In this document: one piece after another, positions 1 through 9,603 of the stretch | How the letters are laid out: every line of letters starts with the position of its first letter | Numbering within the stretch: the first letter of the stretch is position 1 | Source of the DNA: Morchella semilibera | Taxonomy: Eukaryota > Ascomycota > Pezizomycetes > Pezizales > Morchellaceae | Reading direction: 5' to 3' | DNA: 64,000 nucleotides | Assembly (NCBI GenBank): GCA_009192285.1 | Contig: CM018606.1 | Span: forward strand, 1,726,081 to 1,790,080 | Notes under the pieces: model-generated | Told to the model about the DNA's origin: nothing | Database searches by the model: none | The model's input: only the letters and a program-made list of their open reading frames with translations | Position numbers and translations under genes: made by a program

Positions 1-2
1 TT

Positions 3-488
3 ACAAAACGACAATCAATCAAACTTCTTGGAGAGATATTGTTGGACAGAGCCAATTACAACATAATGCTCGCATATGTTGACTCACCGGACCATTTGAA
101 ACTAACAATGAACTTATTGAGAGACAAGAGCAAAAATATCCAATATGAAGCGTTCCACGTCTTCAAGGTATTCGCCTCTATGTATGATCACTTTGGGATT
201 TCTGCTAAACAGATCAAAAGGTTTTTGTTGCAAACCCCAAAAAGTCAAAGCCTGTCCAGGATATTCTTTTAAAAAATCGCGAGAAATTACTCGCATTTTT
301 GCCAAAGTTTCATGATGATCGAAGAGGTACGGCTGCCCTGGTTGCATATTCCAAAGTATGTTCTAATCGAATATTTTACAGAGGACGAACAATTCATCGA
401 TGAGAAGGGGTTTTTGATGAAACAAATCCTCGAGTTGGGCAGCTACCCGCCTCAACAACAAATGCAACCAGGTGTTGTCTCTGCTTAG
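3..488 (+). CDS. hymA: Mo25/HymA-family scaffold protein, C-terminal part (5' truncated by window edge)
   Basis: This is the C-terminal part of a Mo25-like protein. The family is an armadillo-like scaffold that binds STE20/LKB1-type kinases and acts in the RAM/morphogenesis network (hymA in Aspergillus, HYM1 in yeast). Three exons are visible: 3-167, 221-326 and 382-488. The introns are 168-220 and 327-381, both GT..AG, and the first has a tgctaaac branch site. The first exon reads through [13 protein letters not shown] and [10 protein letters not shown]. After splicing it continues [20 protein letters not shown], then [13 protein letters not shown] and [19 protein letters not shown], all close to the conserved Mo25 C-terminus. 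A short glutamine/proline tail ends at the TAG. The start and most of the armadillo repeats lie outside the window. The family call is firm; the gene symbol is by homology only. Confidence 0.9.
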
Positions 489-911
489 ATATGGAACCAC
501 CTGATTCTATCGCAAGACTTATCACTTGATAAGTTTCAGTTTATGATATTCGGGGTGTGGCGAGAGCTAGGTTACGGGGTCCGGTGCAGTTATCGATGGG
601 ATAGAGGAATATCAGGGGCCCCTACCGGTACGCGTTGATAATGACGAAAATTTTCACGACGAAAATGATGACAATGATGAGATAAGGAGTTTAAGGGACC
701 GGAGTTCTTTTCATCACTCATTTCTGCGTTTTGGATTGCTTTAGTATCTGCCGGTGTTCAGTCTTAATTCTAATTCTTCTTAAAACTGATGATCTCTCTT
801 CTCCAAAACTATCATAGCTTTTTTGTTCGGTCTGATCTCGTCCCGGCCAATTGGGGAACTGGCCTTCCCAATCGCAAGCCGTATTCTTGGTTTACGCAAC
901 ATATTAATAGG

Positions 912-1113
912 AGTCAGACTGGGCCAGAAACGGGCCGGAGCCATAGTTAGAACGATTTGATTGGTTGGCGACAAAGCGTTTGCAGCTCCATCCCAACCCT
1001 CCATCCAGCAAAAAGTGGGTTGGAAAGCTGGGATCGAGCCAGAACAACCTTGAGTGGCCAAAAAAAAAATACCTTGGCTCCGGCCCCGGCTCTGGCTCTG
1101 GCCCAGTCTGACT
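912..1113. mobile_element. MITE-like inverted-repeat element (about 200 bp)
   Basis: The left end at 912 (AGTCAGACTGGGCCAGA..GGGCCGGAGCCA) is matched in reverse complement at 1072-1113, where the copy carries an extra GCCAGAGCC-type expansion. The arms are about 30-40 bp around a non-coding core that includes an A-run. No clear target duplication is visible, so the superfamily is unknown. Confidence 0.5.
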
Positions 1114-2033
1114 ACCATTAAGAAATAGAAGTTTCCATGCATCCATGCAGTCAATTTTCGATGTCAAGGGTATCAATTACTACATGCAGCATTACCTTTG
1201 CTGATACCAACCACAAGTCTCCAGCATTCGCTCTATGCACCTTATTAGTACCTAACTAACCTGTATCGGCACCTGTTTGTCAAAATCTAACCGCACCCTT
1301 ATCTATTTATATTAGAGACTTTACACAGAGGGATCCAGATCCATTCCAGCCACAGTTGGCATTAATTAGCCAAGGAATTATAGATTCAGCCTTTTATTTG
1401 ATTCCAGGAGAGAGGGCAAATCGCTAAATTAGACCTCCTTCTAACATTTGTAGAATCACCAAATGGAGATCTTTTTTCATGGGAACTTTTTTATACTCAC
1501 ATTCAGACACAAATATACCTTGTATAAAATCCTCAAGAATTTAGCAACAGCATATATGGTAAAAATAATTCTTTTCTCACTAAAAACTGGGTAATGCCGA
1601 TCAGTGGCAAGCAACATCTGGCTCCCCAAATCAACGAAAAGTCATATAATGCCAAGCTACAAGGAAGCTGGATGCATCCAGCGCAAAGTCTCTATTCCTG
1701 CTCTGGGTGCACAAATACCTCAAAGGGGTAGTCTATAGGCCATTATTAGTGCATGTGCATAGATGCATGGTGATAGAGTACATACATGTATCTACATGTA
1801 ACTGTCCCATACAGTGTTATTATAAAGCTGCCAATCTTGCCAAATCTCTTTTTTCCCTGGTGTTATATGATGTCTCATATTGGCAGCACTTGAGTAGAAG
1901 TAAGACCCTGGCATTAAGTGAGTGAACAAAATTGGGCGTTGACAGGTGAGAATCCGTTCACTCACCAAATCTCAGACCCTTGTACTACTACATACCAGCT
2001 TATGAAATATTCTTGGTTGTTGTGAAATAGTTC

Positions 2034-2092
2034 TTAGGGCCCGTTTGGCAACAGGCCAAAACAGATTTTGTCTGGTTGCCAAATGGGCCTTA
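2034..2092. mobile_element. Tourist-like (PIF/Harbinger) MITE, very short, with TTA target duplication
   Basis: The 53-bp core 2037-2089 starts GGGCCCGTTTGGCAAC and ends GTTGCCAAATGGGCC, so it is almost entirely a hairpin. It is flanked by TTA on both sides (2034-2036, 2090-2092). PIF/Harbinger and Tourist elements are known for 3-bp TWA duplications and GGG..GTTTGG termini. A longer relative lies at 58234-58325. Confidence 0.7.
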
Positions 2093-2384
2093 GCGTCACT
2101 TGAAAAGGATCAAGGCCTAACAAGCTTAGAAAAAGAGCTGAACACGATTTGGCCAATCCCTGTTTCTCTAATTTTGAGCTCTTGGCGGGATTTTTGCTAC
2201 CAAGAACTAAATATTTAGATCCAGAGGTTGTTGGCCAAATTGCTCTACTAAGAATGGATTTGTTCGGCACTATCCTTTCCCCCACAGACCCTCCTTATAA
2301 AGTGATTTAGTTGCCCCTTTGCCCGATCATTCTGTCTTCATCCAAACACTTGTAAAAACCCTAACCCTGCCTAACTACCCCGCC

Positions 2385-4438
2385 ATGGCTACTACTAACT
2401 CCAGCATCACTTACTCTTCTGGCGCCGTTGGTGAAGTTGATTTACGCTTATTGCATTTCAATGATGTAAGAGATCTGATTACCGAGCGTGCAAACTCCTG
2501 AATCTGCTGACATCAATACACTCACCAAGGTCTATCAAATTGAGGCTAGGTAACGCACCCTAGTCTAATATACATGCACCTTCGATCAACTAATAAATCA
2601 AAAAACGAAGCTCCCGTGAACCTGTTGGTGGTGCTTCCAGGTTTGTCTCCTTAGTAAAGTACTACCGCGATGCTCCAGAGTTTCAAGACAAACCAGAGCT
2701 ATTGACTTTTTTCTCTGGGGACGCCTTCAACCCCTCTTTGGAGTCCACTGTCACGAAAGGAGGGCATATGGTTCCCATCCTAAATGCCGTTGGGGTAAAT
2801 GTCGCTTGTCTGGGGAATCATGACCTGGATTTTGGTGTGGATCAACTCAAACACCTCGCTGGGAAGTGCAATTTCCCTTGGCTCATAGCAAATGTCGAAG
2901 ATCCCGCCCTTGGTGAAGGTGTCAGCATTGGGGGTTTGCCGAAAACCTTTATGGTAAATCACAGCAACGGTTTGAAAGTTGGAGTGATTGGTCTAGTGGA
3001 GAAAGATTGGCTGGATACGATTACTTCTTTACCGCCAAACTTGAAGTATACAAATTCCTCTGATGCCGCGAAGGCTTTGGTGCCCGCCTTGAGAGATGAT
3101 GGAGCCGACCTTATAGTCGCTGTATCTCACCAGAGAGAGCCGAATGATGTAGGTTAATCTAGGCAAATATATTCCGCCTGTGTGGAGGCTAAAATTTAAC
3201 AGATTAAACTTGCTAATGACATTCCTGCTGGCCTTATTGATATTATACTTGGAGGGTATTTAAATTTTCTACGCCTAATAACTACGCAGCTTTCGGAGCT
3301 AATTCCAAGTAGACATGATCACCATTATGCGCATCAAATCATCAACGGATGCCATATTATTAGATCGGGATGTGATTTCAAGCAGCTTTCGTACATTGAG
3401 GCCCGTAAAAAAAGCAACGACGGTTCTGAGCCAGGGTGGAATTTTGATATTGTTCGAAGAGATATAACGAAGGACATGTACGGAATTATCTCTATCATCA
3501 ACGTATCAAAGCTTTGGACTGACCATAGGAACCTAGGCCGGAGGACCTACCGACAGTTCAAACCGTTGACAAACTAACTTCTGATCTAAAGGCGAAGTGG
3601 GAAAAGCCTATTGGATACACAGCAGTTGATTTAGATGCTCGATTTAGCACTTTACGAGCCAAAGAATCGAATATAGCAAACTTCGTGTAAGTTCTTACAA
3701 AAACTACTAACGGATGATCGCTGCTAACCCGTCATACTTAGATGCGATTTAATCAGATTTTATTACTCGACAGACTGTTCAATGATAGTTGCAGGGACAA
3801 TGAGAGGGGAAACAATTTATCCTAAAGGTGTTCTCAAGCTCGGTGATATCCTCAAATGTTTCCCTTTTGTGGATCCACTCGTAGTCATCCGAATCCCCGG
3901 CGCTAGTATCAAAAATGCGCTTGAAAATGGCATCTCGAAGCTTCCTGCCCTCGAAGGACGTTTTCCGCATGTGAGCAACATATTCTTCGAATATGACCCC
4001 TCATTACCTGTTGGAAGTCGTATCGTCTCTTGCAAAATCAACGGCGAAAATTTGGTACTAGACAAAAAGTATACGATGGCTACTAGAAGTTACATGACGG
4101 GTGGGAGTGATGGATACGAGGCCTTAACACCCAAACACGGTGGAGCAGAATTCGTTGTCGACGATGACAACGGTGTTCTAATCAGCACTGTCCTTCGCCA
4201 ATACTTCTTGTCTCTAAAGGTCATGGGCACTGGGTTCAAAAAGACCTTCAATAATCTCAAGAGGTTACAAGCTGAAAGGGGCGAACTCGAGCTGAAAGAC
4301 GAGGAGGGGGTTGGAAAGATTGGTCATAGGTGGGAAATTCTGCGTAGGAAGATCACCCGAACTGGGGACAACGCCGCAGATTGGACCCAAATGATTTCTC
4401 CAAAGTTGGAGGGTAGGATCAAGGATGTCAAGCAGTAA
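2385..4438 (+). CDS. 5'-nucleotidase / UshA-type metallophosphoesterase, 7 exons
   Basis: Predicted exons are 2385-2465, 2530-2549, 2611-3148, 3203-3255, 3313-3477, 3537-3686 and 3742-4438; all introns are GT..AG and the frame closes at 567 aa. Calcineurin-like phosphoesterase motifs appear in order: LRLLHFNDV, FFSGDAFNPS, CLGNHDLDFG, VAVSHQREPND and GGHDHHYAH. A 5'-nucleotidase C-terminal domain follows (NFVCDLIRFYY, MIVAGTMRG, RFPHVSNIFFEYDPS, YTMATRSYM). The family hydrolyses phosphate esters of nucleotides or related substrates with two metal ions. There is no signal peptide (MATTNSSITYSSG start), so this is likely an intracellular fungal member rather than a secreted ecto-nucleotidase. 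The residue after NDVY is Q; from memory, many relatives have H or N there. The exact substrate is unknown. Confidence 0.88.
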
Positions 4439-4731
4439 GAGATAGTACGGCCACCAATGCATTGAGCATTTACTGTAAATGTGTTGAGTTTTTTCTATGT
4501 ATTCAATTCCGTGGCTGAAACTGAGCTTTACGAAATATGCACCTAAAGAACTTCATAGACCCATGCTATTCCTGGACCAACTTATAAACGAGAGTGGTTA
4601 CCGTTTATGCGTAGTACAAGGCGCTCGGAGATTTTCTAAAATAGAGTATGCTTACATGTATATGTGCACAAGGTGCATGCACTTATATTGTTCAAAGTGA
4701 AGCCTCAGTGATCCGTAAAGCTCACATGAGT

Positions 4732-5151
4732 GTACTACGGGGGTAGGGGAAAGGGGGTGGAGGAAAGCCTCCAGAGCTACGACCGTGGTTGCAGCAGGCC
4801 ATACATGTACTTGCCAGATTTTTTATTCTGTCCGATTCCTCATTCGGTTGGCCAATTGGAGTTGGGGAAAAGGCTGCTTTTCAACGAACCTCGCACACTT
4901 TCCGGATTCGGATCGGACAGAATAAAAAATCTGGCAAGTATGGCTCGAGAAGCTATGGAGAGTGGGTGTGTAAACCTCGGCGTTTGCAGCCAACCAGTCT
5001 ATAGAAATTGGGAGATCTCCCCATGATTGCACTAGCGCCTAGCCTAACGGTCTAATTCCCATACAAAAAAGATTCCTCTGAGGTTTACACACCCACCCTC
5101 TATGCCTTCTCGTGCCATAGTTCTAGAGACTTTCTCCTACCCCCGTAGTAC
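4732..5151. mobile_element. Composite foldback element (about 420 bp)
   Basis: The outer ends GTACTACGGGGGTAGGGGAAAG (from 4732) and the reverse complement at about 5130-5151 match over about 20 bp. An inner inverted pair lies at about 4801-4841 and 4912-4957 (ACTTGCCAGATTTTTTATTC and its complement). A third pair, around GTGTAAACCTC, lies at about 4969-4979 and 5078-5090. It is non-coding with no clean target duplication. It is probably a MITE or two nested foldbacks. Confidence 0.55.
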
Positions 5152-6649
5152 TACCTATAAGCCCTCCTGCCCCGCCAGTGGTACAACACTAATATATGAG
5201 TGTTTTAGTAGTTTAAAACGAGTCCCCGAAAACTACTTACATTTGACTACGTATCTAACATGTACTATTGTTGGATCCATCAGCAAAAGATTTCCGTCCC
5301 TTGTCGCCCCCATGGGGGCGGAGGAATTTCATCTATGTGGAGAACGGCTCTCCTATATAGCAAATATGTGAAAGCACCCCCACCACGAGCAAATGTCTGA
5401 CAGCCTCTCCTCCGCGAGACACATGTTGAGCAGTCACAGCACACCATTTTCCAGGGGGGTAAAATAGTATTATTACATTACAATAGGGGAAATGCGGGTA
5501 TATAAGCAACAGTGGTGCATTTTATTATGGGAAATAAAAGTCCAATAGTTAACCCCTAAGTTTAGACGACAGGGAATCACGCTTTCTATTAATTACTTTA
5601 CCGCGGACCGTATAAAAATATCAGTTTGATTTGAAGCTGATCTCAGTCCGATATCAAGCTTTTATGATTTTATGCCCGATATTTTAGATCAGGACTTAAT
5701 TAGCCTATGGTTTCGCTAAAGCTGATATTTAGTGAAGATTATGATATATGATAATGCCGATATAAAATTGATTTTATTCACTGAAAGATCTGGATGCGCA
5801 GGTAGGCCAGTACTCACGCTCCTTCTAGCATAGGTGAATTTCACAAATAAAACTCTGGATTATTTCTCGATTTAATATGTACATTTGTCTAACTATCTTC
5901 ACTGTAGATGCCTGCCTGCCTTCCTGCCTGCCTGTCCCGGCGTCTTGGCATCAGTCCCAAGGGTTCGGTAGTCGAAGTGTTGCTGTGATTATTTAGGAAT
6001 AGTTAAGCGAGGACGGGGGTGTGCTAAGGGAGGGTGTCGTCATAGGTTTCTAGGAGGTTCGATGGCGTGACGGATTAATAATGTAAATAGCGGAGATGGT
6101 GGGGAGGATTACGAGGTGTGGTAGCGACGGATTTCTATGGGATTCTGTGGATTACGATATGTAGTCTTGGCGGGCTGGTGGAGGAGGTATGTTAAATAGC
6201 GGAGACAGATGTTTTCCTTAGTTCTTCTTTTCTTTTCTCTCTGTCTCGTCTTTCTGTTATCTCGGTACATAGGAATCTACTCCTATTTCTAAGCCATAGC
6301 CTCTTGTACCCAAGATTCGCTCCTCTGACAAGAGGAAACCCATAGTACTCCTCATCGTTCTCGTCGAGGTCCATTCGGTCCTCACTCTCTCTGCTCTGTG
6401 CTCCTATGCCCTTGCTCTTGTCTTTGCCTTCGCCGGTGCCTGTGCTTGTGCCGCCCGGTGTTGTTCCTGTCTTCATCAGCCTCCTCGTCGAGCGGACTGT
6501 ACTCCTCGAGTTCCTCTGCGTCATCATTGTCATCTTCTTCTTTGCGTCAGGTTACTCCGTCACACTGCCTTCCTGCCTTCCTGCCGTGCCTGCTTGATTC
6601 ACTGCTTGATTCCGTGCTCTCAGGTACAGTGGTTCTGTACTTTCAGGTA

Positions 6650-6880
6650 CGGTGCGGTGCAGTGCTGTTCGATACGGTGCGGTGCTGTGCTGTACGGTGC
6701 TGTGCGGTGCTGTGCTTGATTCCGCCGGCACGCTCGTTTAGATTCACTGAATTCACTGGATTGGGTGCTGAATTCACTGGATTCGCTGGATTGGGTGCTC
6801 GATTCGCTGGGTTCCCTGGGTTGGGTGCTGAATTTGCTAGATTAGATGCTGATATCACTCGATTTGCTGGATTGGGTACC
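6650..6880 (+). repeat. Two degenerate minisatellites
   Basis: From 6650 to about 6720 there are imperfect 5-10 bp units of the GGTGCTGTGC / TACGGTGCGG type. From 6738 to about 6880 there are 21- and 30-bp units built on GAATTCACTGGATTGGGTGCT. The translations are open in both directions only because of the repetition. Confidence 0.75.
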
Positions 6881-6940
6881 TAATTCACCAATTAGCTCAT
6901 ATCCTAATGATGACGATGATTGATTAGGGGGGAGGACGTA

Positions 6941-7008
6941 GATGAAGGTGTAGAGGAGATGAAGGTGTAGAGGAGATGAAGGTGTAGAGGAGATGAAGGT
7001 GTAGAGGG
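6941..7008 (+). repeat. 18-bp tandem repeat, about 3.8 copies
   Basis: The unit GATGAAGGTGTAGAGGAG is repeated perfectly at 6941, 6959 and 6977, with a partial fourth unit at 6995. It is a minisatellite inside the spacer and is not part of a recognised gene. Confidence 0.9.
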
Positions 7009-8102
7009 CGTAGATATCTCTAAGTCCATAGCCCTAACCCTATCCTGCTGAGAGTTTTTGATAATCTGATCTTATTCGTGCATGCTATTCTCCAAAAAGA
7101 GCCTGATCGAGCTTTATTCGGCCCTAATTAGACACCAAATATCAAGATTATTGCCTAAACAGGTCGAAATATGGCATGTCCTATAGATAAAGCATATATC
7201 AAGCTCGTATCAGCTCTAGGTCTACAAAACAGGCTGATATTTTTATACGCTTGGGCGGTACAGTACGTAAATCTACTCAAAATTTAGATTTGTTTCTATA
7301 GTAATCTCGGCATACTAGCTCTCTCTTTTTAAGGTTCAGAAAACGTCAAATGAATTATAATTATCTCTATAGGAGGGCTCGGTATTTAGAATAAGAACCC
7401 ACAAGGAAAACTTAACTTGGAGTCGATAAGGCCTTAGGCATCATCTTACTATTCCGAACCAAAAAATTGGAGGCAGATTGACATAGACCAGGGTTAGGGT
7501 TGTTTTGCTACAAACAAATTCATAGAGCCAATATCCGAATCCCCTATCGTCTAGGTGACCCCCAAAACGATAGCCCCTATAGTTCATATGAGTACATTAG
7601 ATGGTGGAAGAAACATATGAGGTCTAAGTCAAGACTTCCAGTGATTATAATCATCACCCACTTGTATCTCTTCCATCAATTAACCTTCTGCGCCAATGGC
7701 CAGCCGGTTTTTATATCTACCACATGTTTGGAGCGGTTTCAGCCGGCCGGAGCCGGCCCGAGTCGCTCATACGCGCTCGCTCACTCTCTAAACCGTTAGA
7801 TATCTAAGATGATAAGCTAGCTATGTTTTCTTTTGCCCACGCTTTATTGCAATGTCCGTCAATAGGATGTAGGGGTGATATGAGCTCAAGGAGGTAGTTT
7901 TGATTGAAGGATTTACACTTTGACCCAAATATTGAATATATATCACTGGAAGCCAGTTCGGCCGCTTGCCCCCCAAACCATAATTTCTCCTTGCATCATA
8001 GGTTCTCACTCCCCCACTAACACAAACCCAAGCTTCCCGAAATACAAAACTTTTATTCGGTCTAACCCTCTATTTATCTAACTAATTACCTGCCCCACAT
8101 TT

Positions 8103-9603
8103 TCAATTCCACCAGAAGCTGACACTAAAGCTAGTATCTAAACTCCTGACATAGTGCCACCATCCTGCAGGGATATACAGACCCTCGCCCCTCTCCAACA
8201 CACCCTCGACATACTTGGCTTCCTTGAAGACCTTCCATTTGTCCTTCTCTTCCTCGTTCCTCGCTTCGCCGGCCTCAACCCGCTCGATATCAATCGAGCT
8301 TGTATTCGACATATCTACGCCGCCGTCTTCCACACCCCTTGGAAACAGCTTTACCGTCTCACTCGGCGCATACAGGCGCACATACTTCCGACCGAGTATC
8401 TGGCACAGGATATTCGAATATGGATCCGTATGCAGCGGCGAGATAGTCCCCGCGGGCCCAAACCACGCATTGACCAGAGGAGCTTCCAGCGGCGCCACTC
8501 CCGACGGCACCGGTGGTGTCGTGTAGCAGTAATCCGGTATTAGGATGTCGTTACGTAACGGTGGAATCTGATGGAAGAGCGTGTGTTGCGCGAGGTAGCC
8601 TGTCTGCTGCTCCTCCTCCTCCTCCCCCTCCTCCCCTCCTCCCCCTCCTCCTCCCTCTTGTCCCCGCCTGCCCCTGCCCCCTGAAAGGCGGGCACTGTGT
8701 TGCGCGGGAGAACGTGGGTGTTCATAAAGGCCCGGAAGGTCATTATACGCTGCGCCCAATCGCGCGTGGTATAGCTACGTCCGACCTCGACTGGGACCAG
8801 ACGCTTACCACCGTGGGTGCGACTAAGAAGGTAGGCGGAGGAGGCCCAGGGCCGTGTGGTGAGTGCAGGCCAGTCGTCCACTACTCCGGCCATTATCAGT
8901 GGTGTGTTCTGCGCCATCAAATGCTTTGTAAACTCCTCCAGCGACAGTGGCATGGCCTCGCGTGTAATTGGACACTCTAGCTTCGGCGCTGGTGGTGGGT
9001 TTGCCGTGATCAGGTCATTGTGACTCGTTTGTGTTGCAGGCTCTGTAGAAGTGGCAGTGACGTAGACGTCCACCTTCTCCAGCAGGTCCTCAATGATCTC
9101 ACGTCGGCTGTTCCCAGGCGCACCAGCCATGATCAGAGCCATATCCAGGGTACGCACGATCTCAGAGTCGCTGTCATTAAGCTGTTCTGTAGGAGTTGAG
9201 AACGTCAAGAGCAGGATCTGTGCGACGGCCTTGAGCACACTAGCGTCTGTGTAGAGACGGCGCCAGCAGAGAGGGACATCACGGTAGGGGTAGGTGTGCA
9301 GCTTGTCTGTGCAGAGACGTATCAGGTCCGTAGCACGTGTAATGGCGCTCTCAAGAGCAGACGGAGGCGGCGGGGTGGGTGTCCAGAGAGCGAGAGTAAG
9401 TGAGCGGTGGAGCTGGAGGGCACCGAGGCCGCAGTCGCTGAGGGCGGCTGCGGGGTGTGTGTGTGTTAGTGAGATTCTGTATGTAGTGTGTGGGTGTGTG
9501 TGGGGGGGGGGGGGATGTACGGACTATCTGTGGTGAGGTCAGAGTGGATTGTAGAGATTGCAGTAGTGCAGGCGGTCAAGAGAGGTGTTGTGGTTGCGGT
9601 CAT
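8103..9603 (-). CDS. KDM8/JMJD5-like JmjC (cupin-type) oxygenase
   Basis: Proposed exons on the minus strand are 9603-9521, 9476-8696 and 8603-8103, giving 454 aa. The N-terminal helical part includes HTYPYRDVPLCWRRLYTDAS. The JmjC/cupin_8 domain follows: TPLIMAGVVDDWPAL, GYLAQHTLFHQIPPLRNDI, IPDYCYTT, NAWFGPAGTISPLHTDPYSN (Fe-binding HxD), YVRLYAPSE, then IPAGWWHYVRSLD and FSVSFWWN, with the distal His. This is the 2-oxoglutarate/Fe(II) hydroxylase/demethylase fold closest to JMJD5. The join between the last two exons falls in a purine-rich low-complexity tract (8604-8695). The GTGCCC donor there is weak, so an unspliced low-complexity insertion with an indel is an alternative. The first exon and ATG at 9603 are inferred from frame and splice sites. 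Confidence 0.82.

Larger units (their letters stand above)
489..2384. other. Spacer between hymA and the 5'-nucleotidase-like gene
   Basis: No convincing gene was seen here. The spacer holds two inverted-repeat elements (912-1113 and 2034-2092), two TACATGTA palindromes (1783-1790 and 1793-1800) and a telomere-like ACCCTAACCCT stretch about 20 bp upstream of the next start codon. Short ORFs here lack any recognisable motif. Confidence 0.6.
5599..7260. repeat. Inverted repeats bounding a 1.66-kb segment (possible decayed DNA transposon)
   Basis: TACCGCGGACCGTATAAAA and onward (5599-5624) recurs inverted at 7234-7260, where it reads TACCGCCCAAGCGTATAAAA; both copies continue ATATCAG. Weaker similarity continues inward (GCTGAT..ATCAAGCTT motifs on both sides). 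The interior is simple repeats with no transposase recognised. It may be two independent solo copies of one repeat in opposite orientation. Confidence 0.4.
4439..8102. other. Repeat-rich spacer without a convincing gene
   Basis: This 3.7-kb stretch holds the composite foldback 4732-5151, a pair of 26-bp inverted repeats bounding 5599-7260, several simple or minisatellite blocks (about 5906-5935, 6650-6720, 6738-6880, 6941-7008) and telomere-like CCCTAACCC/GGGTTAGGG motifs near 7032 and 7491. Long readings at 6192-6533 (-) and 6398-6883 (+) come from low-complexity DNA. I could not recognise either as a protein. Confidence 0.6.

Noticed and set aside
6398-6883. 161-aa plus-strand ORF rich in Leu/Ser/Cys, then FTGLGAEF repeats
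   Set aside because: It is produced by pyrimidine-rich and minisatellite DNA and is equally open on the other strand; there is no start context or domain.
8154-8980. Plus-strand ORFs (8154-8543, 8215-8526, 8513-8980) opposite the JmjC gene
   Set aside because: They are antisense shadows of a conserved coding region; the translations have no family features and follow the GC-rich codon bias of the real strand.
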